Both the position numbers and the translations under genes were made by a program. A stretch of DNA of 64,000 nt from Planococcus citri (Eukaryota; Arthropoda; Insecta; Hemiptera; Pseudococcidae): the NCBI RefSeq assembly GCF_950023065.1, contig NC_088677.1:17629230-17693229 (forward strand), read 5' to 3'. Position 1 is the first letter of the stretch, and each line of letters opens with the position of its first letter. This document shows, piece after piece, positions 13,505-25,700 of this stretch. A model generated the notes under the pieces. It did not search any database and had not been told where the DNA came from. It saw only the letters and a program-made list of their open reading frames with translations.

Positions 13505-14545
13505 TGTGGATAAACCCTCACAAATTGATTTTTAGCAGCCCAAATTAATTTTCACCTCATCTGGAAAAATTTCTGGATTCTAAAAAAATAAAAATCGCAC
13601 TAGAGGCTCCAAAATGGTACGAAATGGTGAAACTCTGATTCCAGAGGCTAGTTTAGGCTACATCCAGTCAATGTTGCAAATTTAAAAAATTTCTCAAAGA
13701 ACAGAATAGAATTTTTTCCTTTCTGAATAAATTGGTCAGTGTTTATTGGTCATCCTCCGAGTCCGTTTTAGGGGGTTTGCTGCAAAATTCTGGAAGATCC
13801 AGCTCAAAAGTAAAGTTTTGATCAATTTGTAAATTCCAGAAAAAGTGAAAAAAATCAAATTTTCAAAGAGAGTGTGTCACGAGCAGATTTTTCAACAATA
13901 TATCCTCTGATGTGACTATATACGATCACCCCACTCGAAAACAATCGGACATTTGACCTTTTTGAAGCTTCCAGCAGATTTTAGAATTTCTCCAAAGACT
14001 TGAAATCATCATTGAGCATTTTTTTATCAAGTAATATTTCAATAGAAAAACCACCTTGTTGGTACCAACTTTTTTTTAATCCGATTTTTTTCATTTTTTC
14101 TAAAATTTTTAATAAGGTTAAAAGTTTATTTTTGATCTGGTTTTCCTGAAATTTTGCAAAAACCACCTGAAATGGTCTAAAGATCTCCAAATAAGCACCT
14201 ACGACAGTTATAAGGTCTATAATTAATTAATTATTATAATGTTCATTTTTGGTCCGTTCAAATTTTACGCAATCAGCAACATCATCACATTATAAAATGG
14301 TAAAAAGACATATCAGTACGCACTGCGGAAGTGTGGGAATATTCAAGTCGCGCCGGTTTTCTTTCTTATAAATAACTTATATCATAAGGGGGGGATGGGA
14401 CGCCGGGTGCCTACTGATATGCCCATCGAGGAATGCATTGGTGTTCGTATACCTATATACTACACTGACCCGCTCAAGACTTTATCTGCGAGAAGTGAAA
14501 TGATACATTAGCATCAAAAATCTCATCAATTTGAGTTGAGCACCA
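13505..14545. repeat. Duplicated block, copy 2 (empty site)
   Basis: Direct copy of 8233-8742 joined without interruption to the counterpart of 10690-11560, with the junction at 14010/14011. It preserves the target site of foldback A1 before insertion and leads directly into the duplicated Mp20 exon. Confidence 0.85.
14307..14423. mobile_element. Small inverted-repeat element, copy 2 (deleted)
   Basis: Begins at the inner terminus gacatatcagtacgcac and ends gtgcctactgatatgcc; the outer left terminus is missing. It lies within duplicated block copy 2. Confidence 0.55.
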
Positions 14546-14571
14546 ATTCATTAATACCAAGCCCAACTTAC

Positions 14572-14701
14572 ATATTGATATTGTCCATCATTTTGTGATC
14601 ACCTCCGGAGAAATTAATTTTTGGAATAATTCCTGGAGCTAATTTATTCATTAATCTGCATAATACAATACCATCTCGTAAGACATCTTCGAAAGCATAT
14701 C
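14572..14701 (-). pseudogene. Orphan duplicate of Mp20 exon 3
   Basis: A 130-bp copy of Mp20 exon 3 differing from 20279-20408 at two positions: one silent (GAT to GAC) and one changing tyrosine to histidine in SGGDYKMM. The frame is open and both splice signals are kept (AG before GATATGC, GTAAGT after). Flanking intron sequence is duplicated too, from about 14520 to about 14840. It lies 5 kb downstream of the Mp20 stop. No copies of exons 2, 4 or 5 were seen nearby, so it is probably a partial duplication. A haplotype or assembly artefact is the alternative. Confidence 0.85.
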
Positions 14702-15022
14702 CTGAAAAACACCAAGTTCAAATAAATTATAGAATTTCTTGCACAATTCGGCATTAAATAGAAGATGGGTAGATTAAGGAATTTTTCTTAGTCAAGTCCC
14801 ATGTCCCAATCTAGGAAAAACCAACTTATATACCTACTAATCTTGGGGGGGGGGGGTCTGTAGGTTAGGGGGCCGACCAAGTGCACCAGGGAGGGCGCTC
14901 GTCGTAGACGTAGGGGGTTCATCGCACCCCTGTGAAAGCGGCAAGTTGTGGTGCGTCGAGCAGCAAAAAGTCTGGCTCCGGCACTGCAGTGACCAAAACT
15001 CACTGGTCCCTTCGAGGTTGTT

Positions 15023-18000
15023 CCCCCCACTCCAAAATTTACATTGACATTTTTTCTCTCAAAGTACTCGTGCGACCTATCAAAATGTATTAAAATTTCG
15101 CGTAGAATCCGAATATACCATTCATTTTGAATTCCAACCCTTCTGTGCCCCTCCCCGCGCCCCTAAAGTGCAGTTGACAACTTTTTTTATGAATATTCCC
15201 ATGCGACCATTCAAAATGCATTAAAATTTTGCGTAGAACTCCAATATCATATTAATTTTGAATTTCAATCCTGCTGTACCCCTCTCCAATCCCAATGATG
15301 ATTTAAAGGTAATAAATAAAATTTCAAAAGTTTATTCCAAAAAACAAAAGTAAAAATTGAACAACCAAATAAAATGTTTAAAAATAAATTGTTTTAGCCT
15401 TTTCAATTTTAAAGTTGAGCAAAAATTCATAATTACAAAATTTGTTTATTTTCTAAAGTACTACCCATTCCCGCGGTCATAAATACGTTTTTCTCAATTT
15501 TTCTCTTTTAAAAAATTGTTTATCCCTTTCAATTTCAAAGTTAGGCAAAAATTCATAATTACGAAATTTGTTTATTTTTCAAAGGTTTACTCATTCCGAT
15601 GACTGAAAATACGTTTTTACAACTTTTTTTTCAAAGCTCGGTTGTCCTTCGAATTTGAATGGTAGGCAACTTGCTCATCTAACGTTTTTTTCAAGTCATG
15701 CAGTCATACCAAATCTGAAGTTTGTACCATCACTCCTCCACATACATGGTGTATCTGTAACTTATCCGCAACAAAGGACACAATGATGATTGATGAATGT
15801 TGTGGAATATTGCATCATTCCTGAGAGAACATATGAGCTGCGCAGATGGGTACTGAGTATAGCCACAACCAGAGATGAGGCGATTCGAATCGCAGAAATG
15901 AATCGCGGATCACTTTTGAATCGGATTCAGAACTGGATTCAAAATAAAAATGAATTGGGATTGTGAAAATTGAATTGTATTCACAACTGTAGATGAATGG
16001 CAGCGTCGCAATGGTTGTTCAATTTTTACTTTTTATTTTTTGGAATAAACTTTTGAAATTTTACCTATTTATTACCTTTAAATCATCATTGGGTGTGGAG
16101 AAGGGTACAGCAGGATTGAAATTCAAAATTGTAAGAAGTAGTTTTTGTTGCGTGTATATTTTATGCGTTTCTCACGCTATTTTCGTCGTCTGGATGCGTT
16201 TGCCGTTTCTGATACCTCTTGGCCTTGGGGTGTCGGCTTGTGGTGCAATTAGTAGCTGTGCGTTTGTTTGCTACGCAATATTTTTACGCTACACAGATAC
16301 GAATATAGATTTTAAGATGGGACGAAAACTCATTAGTTATTAGCAGCTGTATTGAGTTGCGTCTCCCCAGTCACCAAGAGATACCTGCCTGTTAACATTG
16401 TATTGACGATTACGAATACAACACCGAAGTATTACGCTAATAGGTAAGTTATCTTACTGAGTACTACGATACATGAACGCTTATTTAGATTATGCCTTGC
16501 TTTAAATATTTGATTGATATCTTGTTACATTGTACTCGCAACGTACATAGATATGTTTTATTGCATTAGGGCAATGATGCTGATTTGTACAAGGGTTATG
16601 TGATTATGATTAGTACAGTGGTCGCACGCACATTGTACATCTTGTCAGTGAGTCAGGACCCTGAGGGGGACTCATAGAGGTACCACTAGGCAGTATGTGT
16701 GACGAGCCATACAGGCGATGATGTGGCCTCTCTGATAAACCTGGGTTTGGTGCCTAGGGTGTCTGTGGTACAACACTGCTAGTTGGCTGTTAAGGATCAT
16801 TCCGTTATACTGACACTGTTGGGCGAACCACCGGTAGAATTGGTACTAGGGTTCGGCGATTCCCACAGTTGGTCTTGGTCATCACTGAGATGGTGAGACC
16901 TGAGACGGAGGTCTTTTAGATTAGATCGAGATTGAGTTATTTACAGGCTATCTACAAATTATTTACGTGTTCAGTATGATCAATGAGTAATGCATGTGTG
17001 TACTCAAAAGCAATTATTATTTAATTACAGATCGCTATTCATCCATCCAAGTTCCAGCCAAGCCAGAACTCCGGACCTGACAACCTCAGTTGATTGATTT
17101 GATTTATGATATCGATTTAGTTAATTAGCGAATTAGCATATCAATGTTTTATTTTACCTGACAATTAAGTTTGATAATTAATAAATAGTCGAGTGGTTTG
17201 TATTGGCTATTTCCTGACGCATCTACTAGGTGCTTTTCGAGCACTCTTTTACAAAATTAATATGATATTGGAATTCTACGCAAAATTTTGATGCATTTTG
17301 ATTGGTCGCATGGAAATATTCATAAACAAGTTGTCGAACTGCACTTTAGGGGCGCGGGGAGGGGACACAGAAGGGGTGGAATGCAAAATTAATGGTATAT
17401 TCGGATTCTACGCGAAATTTTATTGCATTTTGATAGGTCGCACCGGAATATTTTTATAAAACATTTGTTGAATTACATTTCAGGGTGGGTGAGGGGGCAC
17501 AGAAGGGTTGAAATTTAAAATTAGTGAGATATATTGGGACTCTACGCAAAATTTTGATGCATTTTGTTTTGATTGGTCACACGGGAATATTCATGGACAA
17601 GTTGTGGAACCACACTTCAGGGCGGAGGGGAGGGGCACAGAAGGGGTGGAATTTAAAATTAATGGTATATTCGGATTCTACGCGAAATTTTATTGCATTT
17701 TGATAGGTCGCACCGGAATATTTTTATAAAACGTTTGTTGAATTACATTTCAGGGTGGGGGAGGGGGCACAGAAGGGTTGAAATTCAAAATTAGTGAGAT
17801 ATTGGGACTCTACGCAAAATTTTGATGCATTTTGATTGGTCACACGGGAATATTCATGAACAAGTTGTCGAACTGTACTTTAGGGCGGAGGGGAGGGGCA
17901 CAGAAGGGGTGGAATTCAAAATTAGTGAGATATTGGGACCCTACGCAAAATTTTGATGCATTTTGATTGGTCACACGGGAATATTCATGAACAAGTTGTC

Positions 18001-18153
18001 GAACTGTACTTTAGGGCGGAGGGGAGGGACACAGAAGGGGTGGAATTCAAAATGAATGGTATATTCGGATTCTGCGCGAAATTTTAATACATTTTGATAG
18101 GTCGCACGAGTACTTTGAGAGAAAAAATGTCAATGTTAATTTTGGAGTGGGGG
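15023..18153. mobile_element. Foldback element C, split by a solo LTR
   Basis: Left end ccccccactccaaaattt and right end aattttggagtggggg are mirrored, together with about 250 bp next to them. The right arm (17260-18125) has seven tandem tiles of about 122-140 bp, alternating between gataggtcgcaccgg and gattggtcacacggg subtypes. An inner inverted pair lies at 15255-15350 and 16025-16120. The element is interrupted by an LTR at 16130-17253. Confidence 0.82.
16130..17253. mobile_element. Solo LTR
   Basis: A 1,124-bp insertion starts TGTAAGAAG and ends CTCTTTTACA, flanked by a 4-bp target duplication aaat (16126-16129 and 17254-17257). The uninterrupted sequence can be read from the complementary arm near 15250 (attcaaaattaatatg on the right-arm strand). 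TG...CA ends and a short duplication fit a Ty3/gypsy-type LTR. AATAAA occurs near the 3' end. No internal region remains, so it probably arose by LTR-LTR recombination. Confidence 0.82.
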
Positions 18154-18712
18154 TAACTCTAAACGACTTCACAGCCCCATAATTCGTCATTGTGCAGATA
18201 TTTTTCAGCCGTTTTTTTTTCAGTTCGGTTGGAAATAATCTTGTCGAACTAATTTCACAAAAATCTTTCTGTTGCCGCTCATACATGACTACAGAACAAT
18301 TTAACTGTCAAAAATGCATAAAAACTGCATTCAAAGTGCAATAAAATCCGTTTGTGCTAATGCCCAACAGAAAAAAACACATATTCGGTATCGGGTGGTA
18401 GTACCCTTCTTGACTACGTTTCATTTTTTTTGTGCCGGCCACGTTCAGAAATACACCCCTTTAAGGCTCCAGCCCCCTATTGTGCAAGTTTGAAATATTG
18501 AAATCATGCGTTTCGGATTTTTGGGGGTCCCTTCAATATTTCGCTGGATGATTTTTTTGGTGAGCAAAAAATTTCAGTAAAATCGATTTCTAATGTATCT
18601 ACTTTTGGCTCCGTGGATTGTAGACTAAATATTCAGTATATATTTGTCTTTCCTACACAATGTAATATTATAAAAGAAATTTACGCAATCAGCAACATCA
18701 TCACATTATAAA

Positions 18713-18907
18713 GACATATCAGTAGACACAGCGGCGAAATCTTCTCGTAAATTTTTCAACAAAATGGTAAAAAGCTTGTAAAAAGACATATCAGTACGCA
18801 CTCCGGAGTGTGAAATTGGGTGTATGTCGAACGTCGCGATAGTGCCTTTCTTATAAATAACTTATATCATAAGGGAGGATGGGACCCCGGGTGCCTACTG
18901 ATATGCC
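18713..18907. mobile_element. Small inverted-repeat element, copy 3
   Basis: 195 bp with both termini, flanked on the left by the same ttacgcaatcagcaacatc seen before copy 2 and on the right by the same tttatctgcgagaagtgaaa as copies 1 and 2. The three copies therefore spread partly by block duplication. Confidence 0.6.
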
Positions 18908-19460
18908 CGTCGAGATATGCATTGGTGTTCGTATATATACTACACTGAACCGCTCAAGACTTTATCTGCGAGAAGTGAAATCGGTGTTTACAAAAAATTA
19001 ATAATGTTTCACAACTTTGGCTATGAATGTAAATCTTTTTTGGTGATTTGAATTTTTAAAAAAACGTCTTCTTTGCAATTTTGACCAAAAAAAAACAGAA
19101 AAAGGCTTTTTGGAAATTGTGAACAAAAAAATAACAAGATAAAATCAAAACGGGTCAACCAATCGAGTCAGAACCCAATCTCTATGAATTTTCCTTGAAG
19201 AATAAAGATTTATAGATTCTTGTAAATTATAGGTATGTATTATTTTTCAAGAATGTTTTGTTCAAGAAATGGATTTTTTCATTGAAGTTCTAGTCGTGTC
19301 TATTTCGAAGATGCCTATGCATTTTCGCGCCTTAAAAAGTTGTGAAAAAATATAGGCAAGTAGGTACTAGGTAAATATCGACTTCTTTCATAAATTTTGA
19401 AACATTTGAATCACAGGGCTCATCAAAAAATGCTTACAATCACAAAAGTACACGTGAACG

Positions 19461-19466
19461 TTTATT
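19461..19466 (-). terminator. Candidate Mp20 poly(A) signal
   Basis: AATAAA on the minus strand, 282 nt after the Mp20 stop codon, followed by AT-rich sequence. It would give a 3' UTR of about 300 nt. Confidence 0.4.
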
Positions 19467-19747
19467 TTCATTTTTTTTCTTCAATACGTCTTGTAATATA
19501 AAAAATAATTTAATATAAAAACATCTCCAGTTTTCTTTCTACGTCAATATTATAGATAATAAATAAAATTTCATAACAAATAGAATAATAGGTAGGTATG
19601 TACTTTGATTCAGTTGAAATTTGATTTTTTCTTCAGATTTTTCACTCGTTTTAAAATATTGAGGTCACAATACAATTGTAGGTAGGTAACTTTTCCATTT
19701 AAAGTTAGGTAATTATAAAATTCTGATAGGTATTAAAACAGATTTAT

Positions 19748-22700
19748 CTATTTGCCTAATAAGATTTTTCTGGTAGCGCCGAAATTCTGACCACTTTGAG
19801 TAGCAAGTTTATTGGTACCAGCTTGTAAACCGATGACTCCTTCGCCAGCTCTTAATTGTTCTTCGGTCCATTCGCGTCTGTGTTCTTCGGATGGTCGTGG
19901 TCCTAGGAATGGTCCTCTCCATTCTGGATGTTTGTAACACTATTTGAAAAAAAAAAGAAAATGAAATTCAAGTAATAAGTAGTAGGTACTTACACATCAT
20001 ACGAGTAGGTCAGAGTCAATATATTATGTAATTTATCATACGTACTGTTCTTCCAAGAGCGAAAATAGTTGTGGTAACACTGGAAATATTTTTCGACTCC
20101 CATAAATCTACGCTTTGGAAGAGATCTACGTCTGGAACTCCGTATTGAGTACATGCTTTTTGAAACCTAAATCATTCCAATTTACCAGAAATAAGTATAG
20201 AAAATAGAATTTCCATGTACGAGTAAAAATCTGATCAATTTGAGCACCAACTCATCGTCGATATAAAATCCAACTTACATATTGATATTATCCATCATTT
20301 TGTAATCACCTCCGGAGAAATTAATTTTTGGAATAATTCCTGGAGCTAATTTATTCATTAATCTGCATAATACAATACCATCTCGTAAGACATCTTCGAA
20401 AGCATATCCTGAAAAAAAAACAAGTTTGAGTAAATGATGGAATTTCTTGCTCAATGTGAAATTGAATACATAGATGGGTAGATTACGGAATTTTTCTTAG
20501 TCAAGTCCCAATCTAGGAAAAATCAACTTGTATACCTCTATACTAATCTTGCCCCCCCCCCCAAAGAAAAAATCTCATCTAGGCTATTGTCAAAATTGCC
20601 AAATAGTCTAGTCTCGTTTCTTGCCCAAAATTGTCGCTTTTTCACAAAACATTCCAAAAAATCTCCGTTTTTCTCGAAATATTGCTCAGATGTCTCGTTT
20701 TTTTTTCTTCAAATAATGCTTAAAAAGTCTCGCATTTTAAACTAAAAAAATCAAAAAGGCTATAGGTGGATAAGTATGGCGAATTTGCCCCCGAGAGCTT
20801 CAGGGTTGATATTTGCATGGAAGGTGGGTACCCTTGAGCACCTTCCGTCACGAAAGTTTCAGACCCCCAGACACCCCCCCCCCCCGGTTTTGAGAAACCA
20901 CCCCTTTTTATGCAATTACAATACAAATTTTTTTCTCAGCCCCATGTGAACAGATTTTTTCGATTTTTTGGTATGTTGTAAACATCCATAAGAGGTATCC
21001 CCACAAAAATTTTCATCCCCCTTACCCCCCAAAATGACGTTTTTTAGCTTTATTTGCCCGTTTTAGCAATGATCATGATTCTGCACAAAAATGGGAATAG
21101 CATTTTTAAATGTGTTTTCGACCCCTACAAAACATATTTTTTTTTCAAAAAAAAATTTTTGGTGGGTCGTGGTCAAAAATTGAAAAAACTAACAGAGGGG
21201 GTAAAAATGAATTCTGGTGTAAATTATTGTTTTTGGTAAATGAGGTGTCGATTCCATATGAATCGAACCCCCTCAACACGAATATGACGTCCAATTTAAT
21301 GCTACCCTCAAGCACACCCCCCCCCCCCAGTGCCTCTGCCTCCACCTCAATTTTCACTATTATATTAAAAATTGAGTTATATAATAATATTGGTGTCGTT
21401 CTCATATGAATCAAACACCCCAAACACGAATATGACGTCCAATTTAATGCTACCCTCAACCACACCCCTCCAGTGCCTCTGCCCCCACTTCAATTTATAC
21501 TATTTTTAAAGTTTTGATATTTTCATAGGTAATGTTGGTTTCGTTTTCATATTAATCAAACCCTCCGAACACGAATATGACATCCAATTTTACTCTACCC
21601 AGATTCACACCCCTACAGTGCCTCTTCCCCCACCTAAACAATAAAATTTTTAGCCAACTCCGATCAATCCTCGACCAATAATTACTTCAAATCAAATCAA
21701 TTGCTATTAAAGGCATGTTTCACAAAGGTTGAAAACTCAACGACATCGCAAGGGTCAAACTTTAACATTTTCGAGGAGCTGGCTGCAGCCTGGAAGGGAA
21801 TAGATACGGGTAGACCTAAATTGGACTTCATATTCATGTTAGTGGTGTTTGATTTATATGAAAACGACATCAATATTATTATACAGCTCAATTTTTAATA
21901 TAATAGTACAAATTGTGGTGGGGGCAGAGGCACTGGAGGGGTGTGGTTGAGGGTAGCATTAAATGGGATGTCATATTCGTGTTCGGGGTATTCGAGTCAT
22001 ATGAAAATGACACCAACATTATGAAAATAGATCAACTTTTAATAGAGTAAAAATTGTGGGGGGTAGAGGCACCGGAGGGATGTGAATGAGGGTAGAGTAA
22101 AATTGGATGTCATATTCGTGTTCGGGGGGGGGGGGGGGGTTGATTCATATGAAAACGACACCAACATTATGAAAATATCAAACTTTTTAAAATAGTATAA
22201 ATTTAAGTGGGGGCAGAGGCACTGGAGGGGTGTGAATGAGGGTAGAGTAAAATTGGATGTCATATTCGTGTTCGGAGGGTTTGATTCATATGAAAACGAA
22301 ACCAACATTACCTATGAAAATATCAAAACTTTAAAAATAGTATAAATTGAAGTGGGGGCAGAGGCACTGGAGGGGTGTGGTTGAGGGTAGCATTAAATTG
22401 GACGTCATATTCGTGTTTGGGGTGTTTGATTCATATGAGAACGACATCAATATTATTATATAGCTCAATTTTTAAAATAATAGTGAAAATTGAGGTGGGG
22501 GCAGAGGCACTGGAGGGGTGTGGTTGAGGGTAGCATTAAATTGGACGTCATATTCGTGTTTGGGGTGTTTGATTCATATGAGAACGACACCAATATTATT
22601 ATATAGCTCAATTTTTAATATAATAGTGATAATTGAGGTGGGGGCAGAGGCACTGGAGGGGTGTGCTTGAGGGTAGCATTAAATTGGACGTCATATTCGT

Positions 22701-25700
22701 GTTGAGGGGGTTCGATTCATATGGAATCGACACCTCATTTACCAAAAACAATAATTTACACCAGAATTCATTTTTACCCCCTCTGTTAGTTTTTTCAATT
22801 TTTGACCACGACCCACCAAAAATTTTTTTTTGAAAAAAATATATGTTTTGTAGGGGTCGAAAACACATTTAAAAATGCTATTCCCATTTTTGTGCAGAAT
22901 CATGATCATTGCTAAAACGGGCAAATAAAGCTAAAAAACGTCATTGGGGGGGGAAGGGGGGGTGAAAATTTTTGTGTGGATACCTCTTATGGATGTTTAC
23001 AACATACCAAAAAATTAAAAAAATCGGTTCACATGGGGCTGAGAAAAAAATTTTTATTGTAATTTTAGAAAAGGGGGAGTTTCTCAAAACCGGGGGGGGG
23101 GTGTGTCTGGGGGTCTGAAACTTTCGTGACGGAAGGTGCTCAAGGGTACCCACCTTCCATGAAAATATCAACCCTGAAGCTCTCGGGGGCAAATTCGCCA
23201 TACTTATCCACCTATAGCCTTTGCCAATAACTGCTAAAAAGTCCTTCTTTTTGCCCAAAATTGTCAAAAAATCTCAGGTTTTTTCAAGAAATTCAAAAAG
23301 TCTCGCCTTATTGGCCCAAATATTGCCCAAAAACCAAAATTCCAGCTTTTCAGAAATTATGTTTACCATAACATCGCCAAAAAATGACAAAAAAAACCGT
23401 TGTTTTTTGCCTAAAAACATGCAAAAAAGCCACAAGGCATCACTTTTTGAAAAAAAAAATTCAAAAAAAGTAACTACAATTTCTTTGCCAATAATTTCAA
23501 AAAATTTCCGATTTCTGCCAAAATTGTCAAATTTCTGCTTTTTAACCCTTCCGAAATCCAAAAATTTATAACCCTACTTAAAAGCACCAACCTAATAAAC
23601 CAAATCTAAACCCTTCTAGCCACGGGTGTAATAATCGTGTAATTATAAACACCCAAAACAAAAAAAAAAAAAAAAAAAAAAAAGTGATTCTCGCTATTGC
23701 TAAAAATTTTCAGTTTTTTTCAAAAAGTATCCAAAAGCCTCCCTTTTCTGCCAATAATTGCCAAAATGTCCTTCATTTTGCTAAAATTGTTATACCTAGT
23801 CTTCCTTTTTTGCCAAAAATTGTCAAAAATTCCAATTTTTTGTCAAAAAAAATTCGATAAGTCTCACTTTTCTGATTTCTCTAAAAATTGCTGAAAAATC
23901 TCGATTTTTATCTTTTACTTACCAAAAATTTCCAAAATTCTCGCTTTTTATGGCAGTTTGTTTTTGTCTTTATAAAAAAGGTTGTAGATAATTTTTTTAT
24001 TAACCAAAATTGCTGAGTTTGCTAAAATTGTCAACTTTTTGAAATGATTCTCTCAATTTCTCAAAATTTTTCAGTTTTTCTCCCCAAAAATAATCCAGTT
24101 CCAAAAAATTTGCTTTTTTGCCGAATATTGCCAAAAAGTAATGCTTTTTGTGTCAGTAGGGTATGTAATTCTCAAAAAGACCTTCTTTTGGTTGAAACTG
24201 TCGAAGTCTGTTTTTTTTTTTTTTTTCAAATAAATATTGTAAAAAATTCTCGTTTTTTAAACAAAATTACAAAAAATCGTAGTTTTTTCAAAAATTCCAA
24301 AAAGTTTTATTGCTTTTCAAAAATTGACCAAAAGACTGATTTTTGGCCAGAAATTGTCAGAATTCTTTCTTTTGTTAAAATTGCCAAAGTTTGACGTTAT
24401 TTTGCCAAAAATGTGACTTTTTCTCAGAAATGGCAAAACGTTTCAATTTGATTCGAAAAGTTATCAAAAAATCTCATTTTTTGGCAAAAAGTTTCAACTT
24501 TTTTTTTGTGATTTTGGGATGTTTTCCAAAATTTGGATCTCGTTGACATTTGAAAAATTTAAAAAAAAATCATCCAACTTTCTGATATTATCTTGAAAAG
24601 GCATTTGATAAAGCCTGGCGTTATAAAATTCTCCAAAAATTACATTCCATTGGAATTAGAGGACATTTGGCTTACTTTATTCAGAATTTCTTAACAAACC
24701 GTACTTTTAGAGTGAGAGTTGACAATACATACTCAGAGTTTTTTGAAATTGAAAATGGAGTCCCCCAAGGTTCAGTTCTTAGCACAGTCTTATTTATACT
24801 TTTGATTGATGACATTTCCAATGTTGTTTCTAGACCCATTTCTCTGAGAATCTTTGCTGATGATATAAACATTTCCTTTCGTTCAAATAATATTCAACTA
24901 GCTCTTCAAGTAATCCAAGAAACCCTTGAAAAAATTGAATCATGGGCAGATTCAAATGGTCTAACCTTCTCTGAGTCAAAAACCCACTGTATACTTTTCA
25001 CCAAAAAAAATAAGATTCCTCCAGATCTCATCTTCAACTTCAAAGGACACTCTTTAGAATTCAAAACCACAACTAAATTTCTTGGCTTAACTTTTGATAG
25101 AAAACTAAATTGGACTCCTCATTTTCTAAAAGTAAAATCAGATATCATGAAACGCCTAAATCTGTTGAAAATAATCAAAAACACCAAGTATAAACCATCT
25201 CGCAAACTCCTACTTCACTTGTATAAATCTCTAATTCGCAGTAAAATTGAGTATGGAAGCCCATGTTTTGCAAATATCTCAAATAAAACTTCAAATATCC
25301 TAAAAACAATTCAAAATTCAGCCCTAAGGATCTGTTTAGGAGCCCTCTATTCCTCTCCAATAGATAGCCTATATTGTGAAGCAGCAGAATTACCCCCAGA
25401 TTTCAGAAGAACTCTCATAACAAACAAATTCATCTCAAATGCATCCACCAACCCTTCCCATCCACTCCAAAACTCAATTAACCCACCCAACCCCCAACAT
25501 TTTGATCATATAGAAGGACCCATTTCTAATTTCATCACAATGTTGAATGATCTTCAAATCAATCCCAAAACTCTCATCCAAAAACCAATATTATACCCCC
25601 CTTGGCTTCTAAAACCTCCTCAAGTCAACCTACAGCTTATTAACTACCCAAAAAATAGCCACTCTCCATTAGTAATAAAACAGAACTATCTTGAACTTTT

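Larger units (their letters stand above)
18154..19747. other. Intergenic sequence downstream of Mp20
   Basis: Apart from the small element at 18713-18907 and the Mp20 poly(A) candidate at 19461, I see no gene or clear repeat here, only AT-rich sequence. Confidence 0.5.

Noticed and set aside
15993..16343. 116-codon plus-strand frame with hydrophobic stretches
   Set aside because: It runs across the boundary between a foldback arm and the solo LTR, so it cannot be an ancestral gene.
21110..22924. Repeated frames such as CFRP-KN-FFFQKKIFGGSWSKIEK
   Set aside because: The same frames occur mirrored in both arms of foldbacks B1 and B2; they follow the inverted repeat and carry no protein signature.
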